Below, piece by piece: positions 1-7,599 of a stretch of DNA of 64,000 bases (position 1 is its first letter; each line of letters begins with the position of its first letter). Made by a program: the position numbers and the translations under genes. The DNA lies in contig NZ_RCZM01000003.1 of assembly GCF_006438965.1 (NCBI RefSeq), positions 62,001-126,000 of the forward strand. The letters run 5' to 3'. The notes beneath the pieces were generated by a model that saw only the letters and a program-made list of their open reading frames with translations, did not search any database and was not told the origin of the DNA. Source of the DNA: Pedococcus bigeumensis (lineage in GTDB: Bacteria; Actinomycetota; Actinomycetes; Actinomycetales; Dermatophilaceae).

Positions 1-230
1 ACTCCGTCGACGGTCTGTCCAGACGCCCTGGTGTCCATCAGGCGAGCCGGCGTCAGGGGGACATAGGTCGGGCTCGTCGCCCCTGGGCTCGCCGACGCAG
101 ACACGGCCTGATCGGGTGCAGCCGCCGCCAGGGCGCTGGTACCAAGCACGCCCGGAAGGACCGGCAGGAGGAGCGCGAGAGGGACAACAGAGCCCAGGAC
201 CACACGAGCTCGGCTGCGCTGGCCGCCCAT
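1..230 (-). CDS. Secreted surface protein, N-terminal part (cut by window edge)
   Basis: Reading the minus strand from the ATG at 230 gives an open frame that runs off the window. It begins with a clear Sec signal: Arg-rich start (MGGQRSRARVV), a hydrophobic core of about 20 residues rich in Leu/Val/Pro, then an Ala-rich cleavage region near residue 38-42. The mature start is Ser/Ala/Pro-rich and then reads PLTPARLMDTRASGQTVDG. This resembles the P-x-R-L-x-DTR segment that recurs in exported actinobacterial cell-surface proteins and amidases. The function cannot be told from 76 residues. The frame is certain; the family assignment is an inference from the DTR motif. Confidence 0.7.
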   Translation of the reverse strand, partial: MGGQRSRARVVLGSVVPLALLLPVLPGVLGTSALAAAAPDQAVSASASPGATSPTYVPLTPARLMDTRASGQTVDG

Positions 231-349
231 CCATCACCCCCACAGGTGCCGCACCCCGCGTGCGACGGGCCATCGTTGCACGGGGCCACCGCGGCGCAGC
301 GACGTTTGGGGACAATTCGACACGGACGGACGAGGCCGATGGCGGCCCC

Positions 350-463
350 GATCGGCAGTTCGTCGCCGTCTTCGCCGAGATCGACGGCCTTTATGTCGGG
401 AAGCTGCTCTACGTCAACGCCGGCGAGTCCCTGAGCTTGCAGCTGCACCACGAGAAGACGTCA
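350..463 (+). pseudogene. Fragment of a cupin mannose-6-phosphate isomerase-like gene
   Basis: The plus-strand frame through 359-457 reads FVAVFAEIDGLYVGKLLYV followed by NAGESLSLQLHHEK. This closely matches the core of type II mannose-6-phosphate isomerase/cupin proteins (strand, conserved N-x-G-x-S-L-S-L-Q-x-H-H metal-site motif, then E-K). Upstream the frame is Arg/Pro/Gly-rich with no cupin character. Downstream it breaks into unrelated sequence after the His-His-Glu and meets the 3' end of the GNAT gene. Both ends of the domain are missing, so this is a gene remnant and not a short gene. The similarity is from memory of the family, not from a search. Confidence 0.55.
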
Positions 464-479
464 GGCGGCGGTCCGTGCG

Positions 480-1040
480 TCAGAGCCGTCTCGTCGTGAA
501 CAGGGTGGTCCCGTGGACGACATCCAGCTCCTTGCGCCCGGTCTCGGTGAACCCGAGCTTGGCGAGGACACGGCGAGAGGGCGTGTTCCACTCCCAGACC
601 GTGGCCCACACACGTTCGTATCCGGACGATCTCGCCCAGTCCAGGACCGCCAGCGAGGCCTCGGTCGCGTACCCCTGACGCCAGAATCGGCGCAGCATCT
701 CGAACGCCAGTTCCGGTTCGTCCTCCGCCCCCCTGCCACTGTCGACCAGCCCGCAATAGCCGAGGACCTCCCGATCGGCCCTCCGCTCGACCGCCAGCAG
801 GCCGATCGACGATGTCTGGTTGGCGCGGATCAAGTCCTCGAGCTCCGCGACCGTGGGGTGTCCGGTCGCGTCGATTCGACGATGCGGCGGCACTCGTGGA
901 TCACGCTCGGTCCACAGCTCCCACTGAACGACGGCTTCGGCCACCCGCCACGGTCTGAGCCACAGGCGATCCGTCTCGAGCACGACGTCGGGGCGCGCGG
1001 GGTCGCATGATCCGCCCCCCGGAGTCGCTCCGTCTGCCAT
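480..1040 (-). CDS. GNAT family N-acetyltransferase (RimJ/RimL type)
   Basis: A 186-residue protein with the layout of acetyl-CoA-dependent N-acetyltransferases of the RimJ/RimL class. The ETDRLWLRPWR segment near residue 22 starts the fold. The acetyl-CoA loop is RRFWRQGYATEA (R-x-x-G-x-A) near residue 115, and NTPSRRVLAKLGF near residue 150 is the typical C-terminal helix and strand. Substrate is unknown: members acetylate ribosomal protein N-termini, antibiotics or small amines. It is transcribed away from the hybrid kinase. Its 3' end abuts the cupin gene remnant, so this locus has been rearranged. Confidence 0.85.
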   Translation of the reverse strand: MADGATPGGGSCDPARPDVVLETDRLWLRPWRVAEAVVQWELWTERDPRVPPHRRIDATGHPTVAELEDLIRANQTSSIGLLAVERRADREVLGYCGLVDSGRGAEDEPELAFEMLRRFWRQGYATEASLAVLDWARSSGYERVWATVWEWNTPSRRVLAKLGFTETGRKELDVVHGTTLFTTRRL

Positions 1041-1156
1041 GACAGCACCCTCTCACCGCCGACGCTACGTCGTTCCCGACCCCCGCAGCGTCATCGTGCG
1101 GCCACCCGGACAGCTCCCGCGGCCGACCTCGGCCCACCGGTTTCGGGGCGAATCGA

Positions 1157-4100
1157 GTGTTTGAGTGGGCTTCCGTGCATCTGATGAAGGAAGATCACTG
1201 GGTGCAGGATCCGCAGACTCGCGACCTCGGTGCCGTCGGCGATACGTCCGGCCTCGGCGACCGCCTGGACCCAGGCGACCTCAGCCGATGGCTGATCGAG
1301 GCCTCCCCTGACGGCCTGTGGGTGTTCGATGCCGAGGGCAACACGGTGCTCGGCAACGCGCGGTTGGCAGAGATGCTGGGTCGCACGGCCGCGGAGATGG
1401 AGGGGCTGTCCGTCTTCGAGACCCTCGACGAGACCGGACAGGCGCAGTTCGCCGACCACCTGCGTGGGCTCGAGTCCACCAGCGAGCCCGGCAGCAACCT
1501 CGAGTGCAGCCTGCTGCGCAAGGACGGCGAGCGGTTCTGGGCGCTGGTCAGCCACAGCCCCATCAAGGACGACGACGGCAACCACGTCGGCTGGTTGCAC
1601 CGTGTCACCGAGTACAGCCAGCAGCGGCGTCTGATCGACACCCTGCAACGCCGCGAGGCGCAGCTCGCCGAGGCTCAGCACATCGCCAAGATCGGCAGCT
1701 GGGAGTGGGACGTCGTCAGCGACGTCGTGTCGTGGTCCGACGAGCTGTACCGCATCTACGGCCTCGAGCCCGGCACGGACTTCGCGCCGAACTACCAGGG
1801 GTTCCTCGACCGGATGCACCCCGACGACCGGGACGGCGTCGAAGCCGCCATCACCCGCGCCCTAGAGGAGACCGACGAGTTCGTCTTCGACGCCCGGATC
1901 TCCCGGAAGGACGGGTCGCTGGCGTGGATCCGCGGCCGGGGCCGGGTCGCCAGGGACGAGACCGGTGCGGTGGCACGCATGGGTGGCACGTCGCAGGACA
2001 TCACCGAGACCAAGGACGCCGAGCAGGCGTTGGCACTGCTGACCTCGATGGCGACCGCGGCCAACGAGGCGACCACCCTGGCCGAGGTCATCCCCAAGAT
2101 CCTCCTGGACGTGGCGCGGCATACCGGATGGCAGCCGGTGGCTGTCTGGTTGGTCAACGCCGACGGCGACCTCGAACCCTTCCCCGGTGAGACGCGAGAC
2201 GTGCCGGAGCAGGACCTCGCCGAGGCGACCCGGATCGCCCACGAGGCGGTCGAGTCGCACGGCCTGAGCGCGTCGCTGACCACGGAGGGCACCAGCCTCG
2301 TCGCGGCGCCGGTCGTGGCCGGAGAGCGCGTTGCCTGCGTCATCGTCATGGACACCCGCGCCAACACCGCGCCGACCGACTCCGACGGGCTGACCGTGGG
2401 TCGGGCCACCGCGATCTTCGCCCGCGTCGCCGAGCGTGAGCTGGCCGCGGAGCGTCTCGAGCAGGCCCGCGACAAGGCGATGAGTGCGTCGATGGCCAAG
2501 TCAGAGTTCCTCGCGACGATGAGCCACGAGATCCGGACCCCGCTCAACGGCGTGATCGGGCTGTCGGAGCTGTTGGGGCGGACCGAGCTCACCGCTCACC
2601 AGAAAAGGCTTGCCGACGGCATCGACGGGGCGGGCCGCAGCCTGCTGTCGCTGGTCAACGACATCCTCGACCTGTCCAAGATCGAGGCCGGGCGGCTCGA
2701 CCTCGAAGCCGTGGACTTCGACCCGCGCGCCATCGTCGAGCAGAGCACCACGATGATGGCCGAGCGCGCCCGCGCCAAGGACCTCGAGCTCGCTGTGACC
2801 TGCCACCCCGACGTCCCTGCCGCCGTGAGCGGTGACCCGGTCCGGTTCGGCCAGGTGATCTCCAACCTCACCTCCAACGCGGTCAAGTTCACCACCAGCG
2901 GCGAGGTCGTCGTCCGCGCGATGCTCGAGACCATCGAGGAGCCCAGCCAGTCCGGCTCCTCCGACGCGTCCGGCTCCTCCGAGGCGTCCGGCTCCTCCGA
3001 CGCGTCCGGCGAACGCCGCGAGCCCGGGGAGGCAGAAACCTCGGGCAGCTCCGACGGCGGCGGCATCGTCCTGCGCGTCGAGGTCAGCGACACCGGCTCC
3101 GGCATGACCGCCGAGGTCCAGGAACGGCTGTTCACCGCGTTCTCCCAAGGCGACAGCTCCACGACCCGCGAGTACGGCGGCACCGGTCTCGGTCTGGCCA
3201 TCAGCCGCCAGATCGTCGAGGCGATGGGCGGCGAGATCGGGGTCAACAGCGAACCGGGGTCCGGGAGCACCTTCTGGTTCACCGCCCGGTTCGCCCCGGC
3301 GACCGAGACCGAGCGTGAGCAGCCGCCGCTGCCGGCGGTGGAGGGTCTGCACATCCTGGTCGTCGACGACAACGAGACCAACCGGTTCATCCTCGAGGAG
3401 CAGCTCGCCGGCTGGCGGATCGAAGCGGCCCTCGCCTCCTCGGGCGTCGAAGGCCTCGGCCTCCTCGACGACGCCCACCGCAAGGGCACACCCTTCGACG
3501 TCGTGCTGCTCGACTACGTCATGCCCGGCGTCAACGGCGAGCAGTTCGCCCGGATGGTGCGCGGCGACGGCCGGTTCGGCGACACCCGGATCATCCTGCT
3601 CACCTCCGCGATGGACCTCGACCCGACCGTCCTGACCGCCGCCGGCATCGACGTGTCGCTCACCAAGCCGGTGCTGCCGTCCAGCCTGCTCGACACCCTC
3701 GCCAACGTGGCAGGGGACCGGGCCGAGTCCCAGCCCGCCGCGGCGGTCGGCCGACTCGACCGCATCCCGATCGGCACCCGCGGCCGGATCCTCGTCGTGG
3801 AGGACAACGAGGTGAACCAGCTGGTGGCGGTCGGCATCCTCGAGAGCCTCGGGTATGCCGTGGACGTCGCCGAGAACGGGCTGGCCGGCTACTACTCGTT
3901 CCAGTCCGCCGACGGGAACTACGACGCCGTCCTGATGGACTGCCAGATGCCGCAGATGGACGGCTATGACGCGACTCGCATGATCCGCTCGTTCGAGGAC
4001 GACCAGTACCGCACCCCGATCATCGCGATGACCGCGGCAGCGATCGCCGGCGAGCGCGAGCGGTGCCTCGAGTCGGGGATGGACGACTTCCTCACCAAAC

Positions 4101-4573
4101 CGGTCGACGTGACGCTGCTGCGCGAGACCCTGGACCGCTGGGTCCCTGCCGACGGCGGCCACGGGACCGAGGCCGAAGCCACGAGCAGCCGGCGGCTCGC
4201 GGCCCGCGCCGACACCACGGTGCTGGACCCGTCGCGCCTCGAGGAGCTGCTCGACCTCGACCCCGGCGACCCCACCATGCTGCTCCGGTTCATCGACAGG
4301 TTCGGCCCCAACGCCCGGGCCACCCTGGCGACCATGCGCGACCACCGCGTGGCAGGTGCGGCGCACGAGCTGAGCCGTGCGGCGCACGGCCTCAAGGGCA
4401 GCGCCGCCAACCTGGGAGCGGCGCGACTCGCCGAGCTCTGCGCGGACGTCGAGCACCAGGGCGAGGACGGCGTGGTGGTCGACCAACCGGCGCTGGTGGC
4501 GGTCGAACGAGCGCTGGACGCAGCAGTGCGAGCCCTCGAGTCGTTCGCCGTCACCCTCCGACGTCTGACCTGA
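1157..4573 (+). CDS. Hybrid sensor histidine kinase with two receivers and HPt
   Basis: 1138 residues form a complete phosphorelay on one chain. Approximate order: PAS 43-155, PAS/PAC 177-290, GAF-like 295-435, dimerisation/phosphoacceptor domain with His457 in SEFLATMSHEIRTPL, ATPase 560-715 (DTGSGM and GGTGLGLAIS boxes), receiver 1 at 730-850 (phospho-Asp in LLDYVMPG), receiver 2 at 875-1000 (VLMDCQMPQMDG, Lys in FLTKPVD), and HPt 1035-1135 (His in AAHGLKGSAAN). There is no transmembrane segment, so it should sense a cytoplasmic signal. The GTG at 1157 is used; ATG at 1184 is an alternative. The ATPase domain carries an unusual Ser-rich insert encoded by tandem 18-bp repeats. No dedicated output regulator is adjacent. 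Confidence 0.93.
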   Translation: MFEWASVHLMKEDHWVQDPQTRDLGAVGDTSGLGDRLDPGDLSRWLIEASPDGLWVFDAEGNTVLGNARLAEMLGRTAAEMEGLSVFETLDETGQAQFADHLRGLESTSEPGSNLECSLLRKDGERFWALVSHSPIKDDDGNHVGWLHRVTEYSQQRRLIDTLQRREAQLAEAQHIAKIGSWEWDVVSDVVSWSDELYRIYGLEPGTDFAPNYQGFLDRMHPDDRDGVEAAITRALEETDEFVFDARISRKDGSLAWIRGRGRVARDETGAVARMGGTSQDITETKDAEQALALLTSMATAANEATTLAEVIPKILLDVARHTGWQPVAVWLVNADGDLEPFPGETRDVPEQDLAEATRIAHEAVESHGLSASLTTEGTSLVAAPVVAGERVACVIVMDTRANTAPTDSDGLTVGRATAIFARVAERELAAERLEQARDKAMSASMAKSEFLATMSHEIRTPLNGVIGLSELLGRTELTAHQKRLADGIDGAGRSLLSLVNDILDLSKIEAGRLDLEAVDFDPRAIVEQSTTMMAERARAKDLELAVTCHPDVPAAVSGDPVRFGQVISNLTSNAVKFTTSGEVVVRAMLETIEEPSQSGSSDASGSSEASGSSDASGERREPGEAETSGSSDGGGIVLRVEVSDTGSGMTAEVQERLFTAFSQGDSSTTREYGGTGLGLAISRQIVEAMGGEIGVNSEPGSGSTFWFTARFAPATETEREQPPLPAVEGLHILVVDDNETNRFILEEQLAGWRIEAALASSGVEGLGLLDDAHRKGTPFDVVLLDYVMPGVNGEQFARMVRGDGRFGDTRIILLTSAMDLDPTVLTAAGIDVSLTKPVLPSSLLDTLANVAGDRAESQPAAAVGRLDRIPIGTRGRILVVEDNEVNQLVAVGILESLGYAVDVAENGLAGYYSFQSADGNYDAVLMDCQMPQMDGYDATRMIRSFEDDQYRTPIIAMTAAAIAGERERCLESGMDDFLTKPVDVTLLRETLDRWVPADGGHGTEAEATSSRRLAARADTTVLDPSRLEELLDLDPGDPTMLLRFIDRFGPNARATLATMRDHRVAGAAHELSRAAHGLKGSAANLGAARLAELCADVEHQGEDGVVVDQPALVAVERALDAAVRALESFAVTLRRLT
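2951..3004 (+). repeat. Three 18-bp tandem repeats inside the kinase ATPase domain
   Basis: Three consecutive copies of TCCGGCTCCTCCGACGCG (the middle copy has GAG for GAC) encode SGSSDA/SGSSEA units between the VVVRAMLETIEE strand and IVLRVEVSDTGSGM. The whole insert covers about residues 598-636. Such an exact repeat suggests recent slippage growth, and the copy number may vary between strains. Confidence 0.9.
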
Positions 4574-4612
4574 ACGCCGCACGGGCAGCCCGGAGCCACC
4601 GGCACACCCGAA

Positions 4613-4644
4613 ACCGCCGGCCATCTGTGTCGATGACCGGCGGT
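4613..4644 (+). terminator. Hairpin terminator after the hybrid kinase gene
   Basis: ACCGCCGG at 4613-4620 pairs with CCGGCGGT at 4637-4644, and CAT/ATG extend the stem inward after one mismatch. It lies 40 bp past the stop. It is GC-rich without a strong U tract, as is usual for actinobacterial terminators. Confidence 0.6.
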
Positions 4645-4758
4645 ACGGGTTGAAAGGGACGTGCTCTTTCGGTGTTCCAGCACTCGTCTGGCTGAGGGAC
4701 GGGAGCTGGGCCTTACTGTCGTGCGACCAGGCGCCGCAGGGGGTGGCGCCTGTCGCTG

Positions 4759-5151
4759 CTACGCCGGCTTTGCGCCGGTGTCGACACCCCGGTGCTGGGG
4801 TGCGCTGGTGAGGTACTGCCCTGTACGGGCACCGAGGGCGAGCCGGCGACGCACTTCGCGCATCAGCTCGTCGTTGGTGGCCAGCAGTACGGCCTCGGTG
4901 TGCTCGATGCCCCCGAGGACGGACAGGCCGCAGCCCTCCGCGGTCCGCAGCACGATCTCGCGGACGGAGACGCACAGCGCCCGGCTCAGGGCGAGCATCT
5001 CGTCGGGCTGGGGCCACTCCGGCAGGACCGGTGAGTCGAGGATCCCTTCGAGCGTCCACTCGTCCAGACCGGTACGAGTGGCGAGCGTGGCGCGACTCCA
5101 GCCGAGCACACGAAGCTGCTCCTGAAGGAAGGTGCCGAGGCTGTTGGTCAC
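4759..5151 (-). CDS. Helix-turn-helix (XRE-like) regulator
   Basis: 130 residues. Residues 5-60 (FLQEQLRVLGWSRATLATRTGLDEWTLEGILDS) have the spacing of a lambda-Cro/XRE helix-turn-helix. The rest is mostly helical and Leu/Ala/Arg-rich with no recognised sensor domain. The GTG at 5151 is preceded by GGAG at a suitable distance. It is convergent with the hybrid kinase gene and monocistronic. The target is unknown; the AT-richer stretch at about 5200-5230 just upstream may hold its promoter. Confidence 0.7.
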   Translation of the reverse strand: MTNSLGTFLQEQLRVLGWSRATLATRTGLDEWTLEGILDSPVLPEWPQPDEMLALSRALCVSVREIVLRTAEGCGLSVLGGIEHTEAVLLATNDELMREVRRRLALGARTGQYLTSAPQHRGVDTGAKPA

Positions 5152-5546
5152 TGGGGCTCCAAAGGGGGTGAGAGGTCTACCCCTTGATGGAAGCGTGGAT
5201 TTCGCCTTCAGAACATTAACTTTAACAAGCCTTGACCATTGGGTCGGCTGTTCGGTGGAGCGCCCATCCGCCTAAAGTTCAACGCCTCAAAACGGCATAA
5301 ACCACCCTCCCGAATGCCGTTCCGGCACGTCGACTGGACGGCTCCAGGAAGCGGGCACGCGGCATACCGGTGCCTGGAGGATTGCCCCTGCGCGGGCGCG
5401 ACAAAGCGGCGCAAACCAGGTCCGCGCGGAGTGGCCGTGCGAGAGGGGCGGAGAGGCGCGTTGTGCCCTGCGATGACACGCGCCGTCAGTGGTACCGCCT
5501 GTTGCGCGCCGGGCCCTGCTCCCGACGCGCTGGTCCTGAGGTGACG
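5152..5546. other. Intergenic region with few features
   Basis: About 395 bp between two minus-strand genes. The part at 5195-5300 is distinctly richer in A and T than its surroundings and is the likely promoter of the HTH gene downstream on the minus strand. One copy of the GGCATACC word is at 5361-5368. Two exact TGACGTCA palindromes at 5542-5549 and 5552-5559, one helical turn apart, straddle the bldC stop codon. I find no convincing gene or structured RNA here. Confidence 0.5.
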
Positions 5547-5735
5547 TCAGATGACGTCAGTGAGCAGCGCGCGAACCTCTACCTCGCGGTAGCGGCGGTG
5601 GCCGCCGAGCGTGCGGATGGAGTTGAGCTTGCCCGCTTTGGCCCAACGCGTCACTGTCTTGGGGTCTACCCGGAACAGCGATGCCACCTCCGCAGGCGTG
5701 AGCAACTTCTCGACCTCGGTGGTGCGAGTAACCAT
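5547..5735 (-). CDS. bldC: BldC, small MerR-like DNA-binding regulator
   Basis: 62 residues, nearly the whole length of Streptomyces BldC and very close to it: LLTPAEVASLFRVDPKTV, then TRWAKAGKLNSIRTLGG and HRRYREVEVRALL. It is a lone winged-helix MerR-type domain without effector domain. In Streptomyces, BldC binds direct repeats cooperatively and controls the onset of development. The ATG at 5735 has AGGAG 7 bp upstream. It is divergent from the valine dehydrogenase gene, as in Streptomyces. A 28-bp palindrome sits in the shared promoter region. Confidence 0.95.
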   Translation of the reverse strand: MVTRTTEVEKLLTPAEVASLFRVDPKTVTRWAKAGKLNSIRTLGGHRRYREVEVRALLTDVI

Positions 5736-5782
5736 GACTAACTCCTAGTGCAGGGGACGTCCCTCCATAATCGGACAAGCGG

Positions 5783-5810
5783 GACCCTTTGGGAACATTC
5801 CCAACGGGTC
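5783..5810. promoter_or_regulatory. 28-bp near-perfect palindrome between bldC and vdh
   Basis: The core TTGGGAA-CA-TTCCCAA (5789-5804) is a perfect inverted repeat. GACCC at 5783-5787 and GGGTC at 5806-5810 extend it, with one mismatched pair at 5788/5805. It lies 48 bp upstream of the bldC ATG and 127 bp upstream of the vdh GTG. The two-base centre argues for a dimeric protein operator and not a terminator. The bound protein is unknown. Confidence 0.75.
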
Positions 5811-5936
5811 ATCCGATATGGCTCGTTGGGACTAGTCACAGGACCACTGCATGAGCGGGATTACCCTTGGAACCGGCGCGTGATCCGCGCCACCCTCCCC
5901 GCCACTGCGCCTCACCGAGCTCAAGGAGTCACCACC

Positions 5937-7028
5937 GTGACCGCGTCCTCGTCGCCCACCACCTCGATGTCCCAGCACGAACAAGTGGTCTTCTGCCACG
6001 ACCGGACGACCGGCCTGCGGGCCATCATCGGGATCTACAGCACGGCCCTCGGGCCGGCCCTGGGCGGCACGCGGTTCTACCCGTACGAGAACGAGGACGC
6101 GGCGCTGGCCGACGTGCTGCGCCTGTCCAAGGGGATGGCCTACAAGAACGCCGTGGCCGGCCTGGACCTCGGCGGCGGCAAGGCCGTCATCATCGGCGAC
6201 CCGGCGACGGACAAGACGCCGGACCTGTTGCGCGCCTATGGCCGGTTCGTCGAGTCGCTCGGCGGCCGCTACGTCACAGCCTGCGACGTGGGCACCTACG
6301 TGGCAGACATGGACATCGTGAGCGAGACGACCCGCTTCGCCACTGGCCGCTCCGAGGCCAACGGCGGTGCCGGCGACTCCTCCGTGCTCACGGCCTACGG
6401 CGTCTTCCAGGGTCAGCGCGCAGCCGCCCAGCACCTGTGGGGGCAGCCCACCCTCAAGGGCCGCACCGTCGGCATCGCCGGGGTCGGCAAGGTCGGGCGC
6501 ATCCTGGCCGGGCACCTGCTCGACGACGGCGCCAAGGTCGTCGTGACCGACGTGAACGAGCAGGCACTGGCTGCCCTCACCGCCCAGCACCCCGAGATCG
6601 AGGTCGTGCCCGACACAGCGACCCTGGTGACGTCCGACATCGACGTCTACGCGCCCTGTGCGCTCGGAGGTGCTCTGGACGACACCACGGTCGAGGCCCT
6701 GCGGGCCACCGTCGTGTGCGGCGGCGCCAACAACCAGCTGGTCGTCGAGGGCGAGGGCGGCACGGCTGACCGGCTCCGCGAGCGCGGCATCACCTACGCG
6801 CCTGACTTCCTGGTCAACGCGGGCGGGGTGATCCAAGTCAGTGACGAGCTGCACGGGTTCGACTTCGAGCGCGCCAAGAAGGGCGCCACGGCGATCTTCG
6901 ACCACACCCTCGAGGTGCTCGAGACAGCCGACGCCCGCAGCATCACCCCCGCGGCGGCGGCCGACCACATCGCCGAGGAGCGGATGGCGGCCAGGCAGGC
7001 TGCCGGGATCTGGCTGCCTGCCCGCTGA
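5937..7028 (+). CDS. vdh: Valine (branched-chain amino acid) dehydrogenase
   Basis: 363 residues, the size of Streptomyces Vdh. The enzyme deaminates valine and related amino acids to 2-oxo acids with NAD, in the cytoplasm. Visible signatures are GGTRFYPY near residue 35, the catalytic Lys segment [21 protein letters not shown] near 55-75, the NAD-binding [16 protein letters not shown] near 180, and CALGGALD and [10 protein letters not shown] further on. The GTG at 5937 is chosen because AAGGAG lies at 5923-5928. The open frame extends 63 codons upstream but without a ribosome binding site. It is next to bldC, as in Streptomyces. Leucine or glutamate dehydrogenase activity is the alternative. 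Confidence 0.9.
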   Translation: MTASSSPTTSMSQHEQVVFCHDRTTGLRAIIGIYSTALGPALGGTRFYPYENEDAALADVLRLSKGMAYKNAVAGLDLGGGKAVIIGDPATDKTPDLLRAYGRFVESLGGRYVTACDVGTYVADMDIVSETTRFATGRSEANGGAGDSSVLTAYGVFQGQRAAAQHLWGQPTLKGRTVGIAGVGKVGRILAGHLLDDGAKVVVTDVNEQALAALTAQHPEIEVVPDTATLVTSDIDVYAPCALGGALDDTTVEALRATVVCGGANNQLVVEGEGGTADRLRERGITYAPDFLVNAGGVIQVSDELHGFDFERAKKGATAIFDHTLEVLETADARSITPAAAADHIAEERMAARQAAGIWLPAR

Positions 7029-7201
7029 CCCACCTTTTCACGCAGTGAGACGTGGGTCTCGCCGCAGAACTTGCATCGCTCATGTAGCGTTGACCTCACG
7101 ACAAATACACGATTCCCGGGACCGCTCCGCGGAGTCGAGGCACCGACAAGGTGACTTGGCTAGGCGATGCCGTCCCGGCAGACGCATGAGGGGGTCACGC
7201 C

Positions 7202-7399
7202 ATGGGGCGCGGCCGGGCCAAAGCCAAGCAGACCAAGGTCGCTCGGGAGCTGAAGTACTTCTCTCCCAACACCGACCTGACGGCGCTTGAGCGAGAACTG
7301 CACGGGTCCTCCTACGCGGAGCCGGAACCTGTTTCCGACAGCTCCGTGGGCGAGGACGAGTACGACGAATACGGAAAGTGGGCCTCTGGTCAGCAATGA
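7202..7399 (+). CDS. DUF3073 family small protein
   Basis: 65 residues starting MGRGRAKAKQTKVARELKYF and SPNTDLTALERELHGS, the hallmark of the actinobacterial DUF3073 family. The N-terminal half is very basic; the C-terminal half is acidic (Glu/Asp/Tyr repeats). In mycobacteria and Streptomyces the homologue neighbours purM. Here purM is 4 kb away, so the usual neighbourhood has been split. Function is unknown; charge and size would suit nucleic-acid binding, but that is a guess. Confidence 0.9.
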   Translation: MGRGRAKAKQTKVARELKYFSPNTDLTALERELHGSSYAEPEPVSDSSVGEDEYDEYGKWASGQQ

Positions 7400-7463
7400 C
7401 CTGATGTCCTGACTGACCTCCACCTCATGCGCGGGCCCTCGGGCTCGTGTGTCACCTCCGCCG

Positions 7464-7499
7464 CGCCGCGGCGTGCGGCCATGGCTGCATGCCGCGGCG
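7464..7499. repeat. 36-bp imperfect palindrome
   Basis: Centred on CCATGG at 7479-7484. The arms are 18 bp with two transition mismatches, and both ends read CGCCGCGGC/GCCGCGGCG. It sits between the DUF3073 stop (7399) and the NCS1 permease start (7600). It could terminate the former or act as an operator for the latter. Both mismatched positions still allow G-U pairing in one RNA strand. Confidence 0.65.
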
Positions 7500-7599
7500 T
7501 TGCCGTGTCGCCGACCTCCACGACCGCGGGAGTGACCGCTCCGGCCGGCGTGTGCCGTGCTGCCACGCCCGGACGACGGCCGCGGTCTACGCTCGCGTC

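Noticed and set aside
116-499. Whole 127-residue plus-strand frame as an intact gene
   Set aside because: Only residues about 80-114 resemble a cupin. The N-terminal part overlaps the signal peptide gene on the other strand and has no domain, so only the fragment is kept.
2501-5059. 852-residue minus-strand open frame opposite the hybrid kinase
   Set aside because: It is Asp/Gly/Val/His-rich with no domain. It mirrors codon bias of the kinase gene and covers its conserved ATPase and receiver codons.
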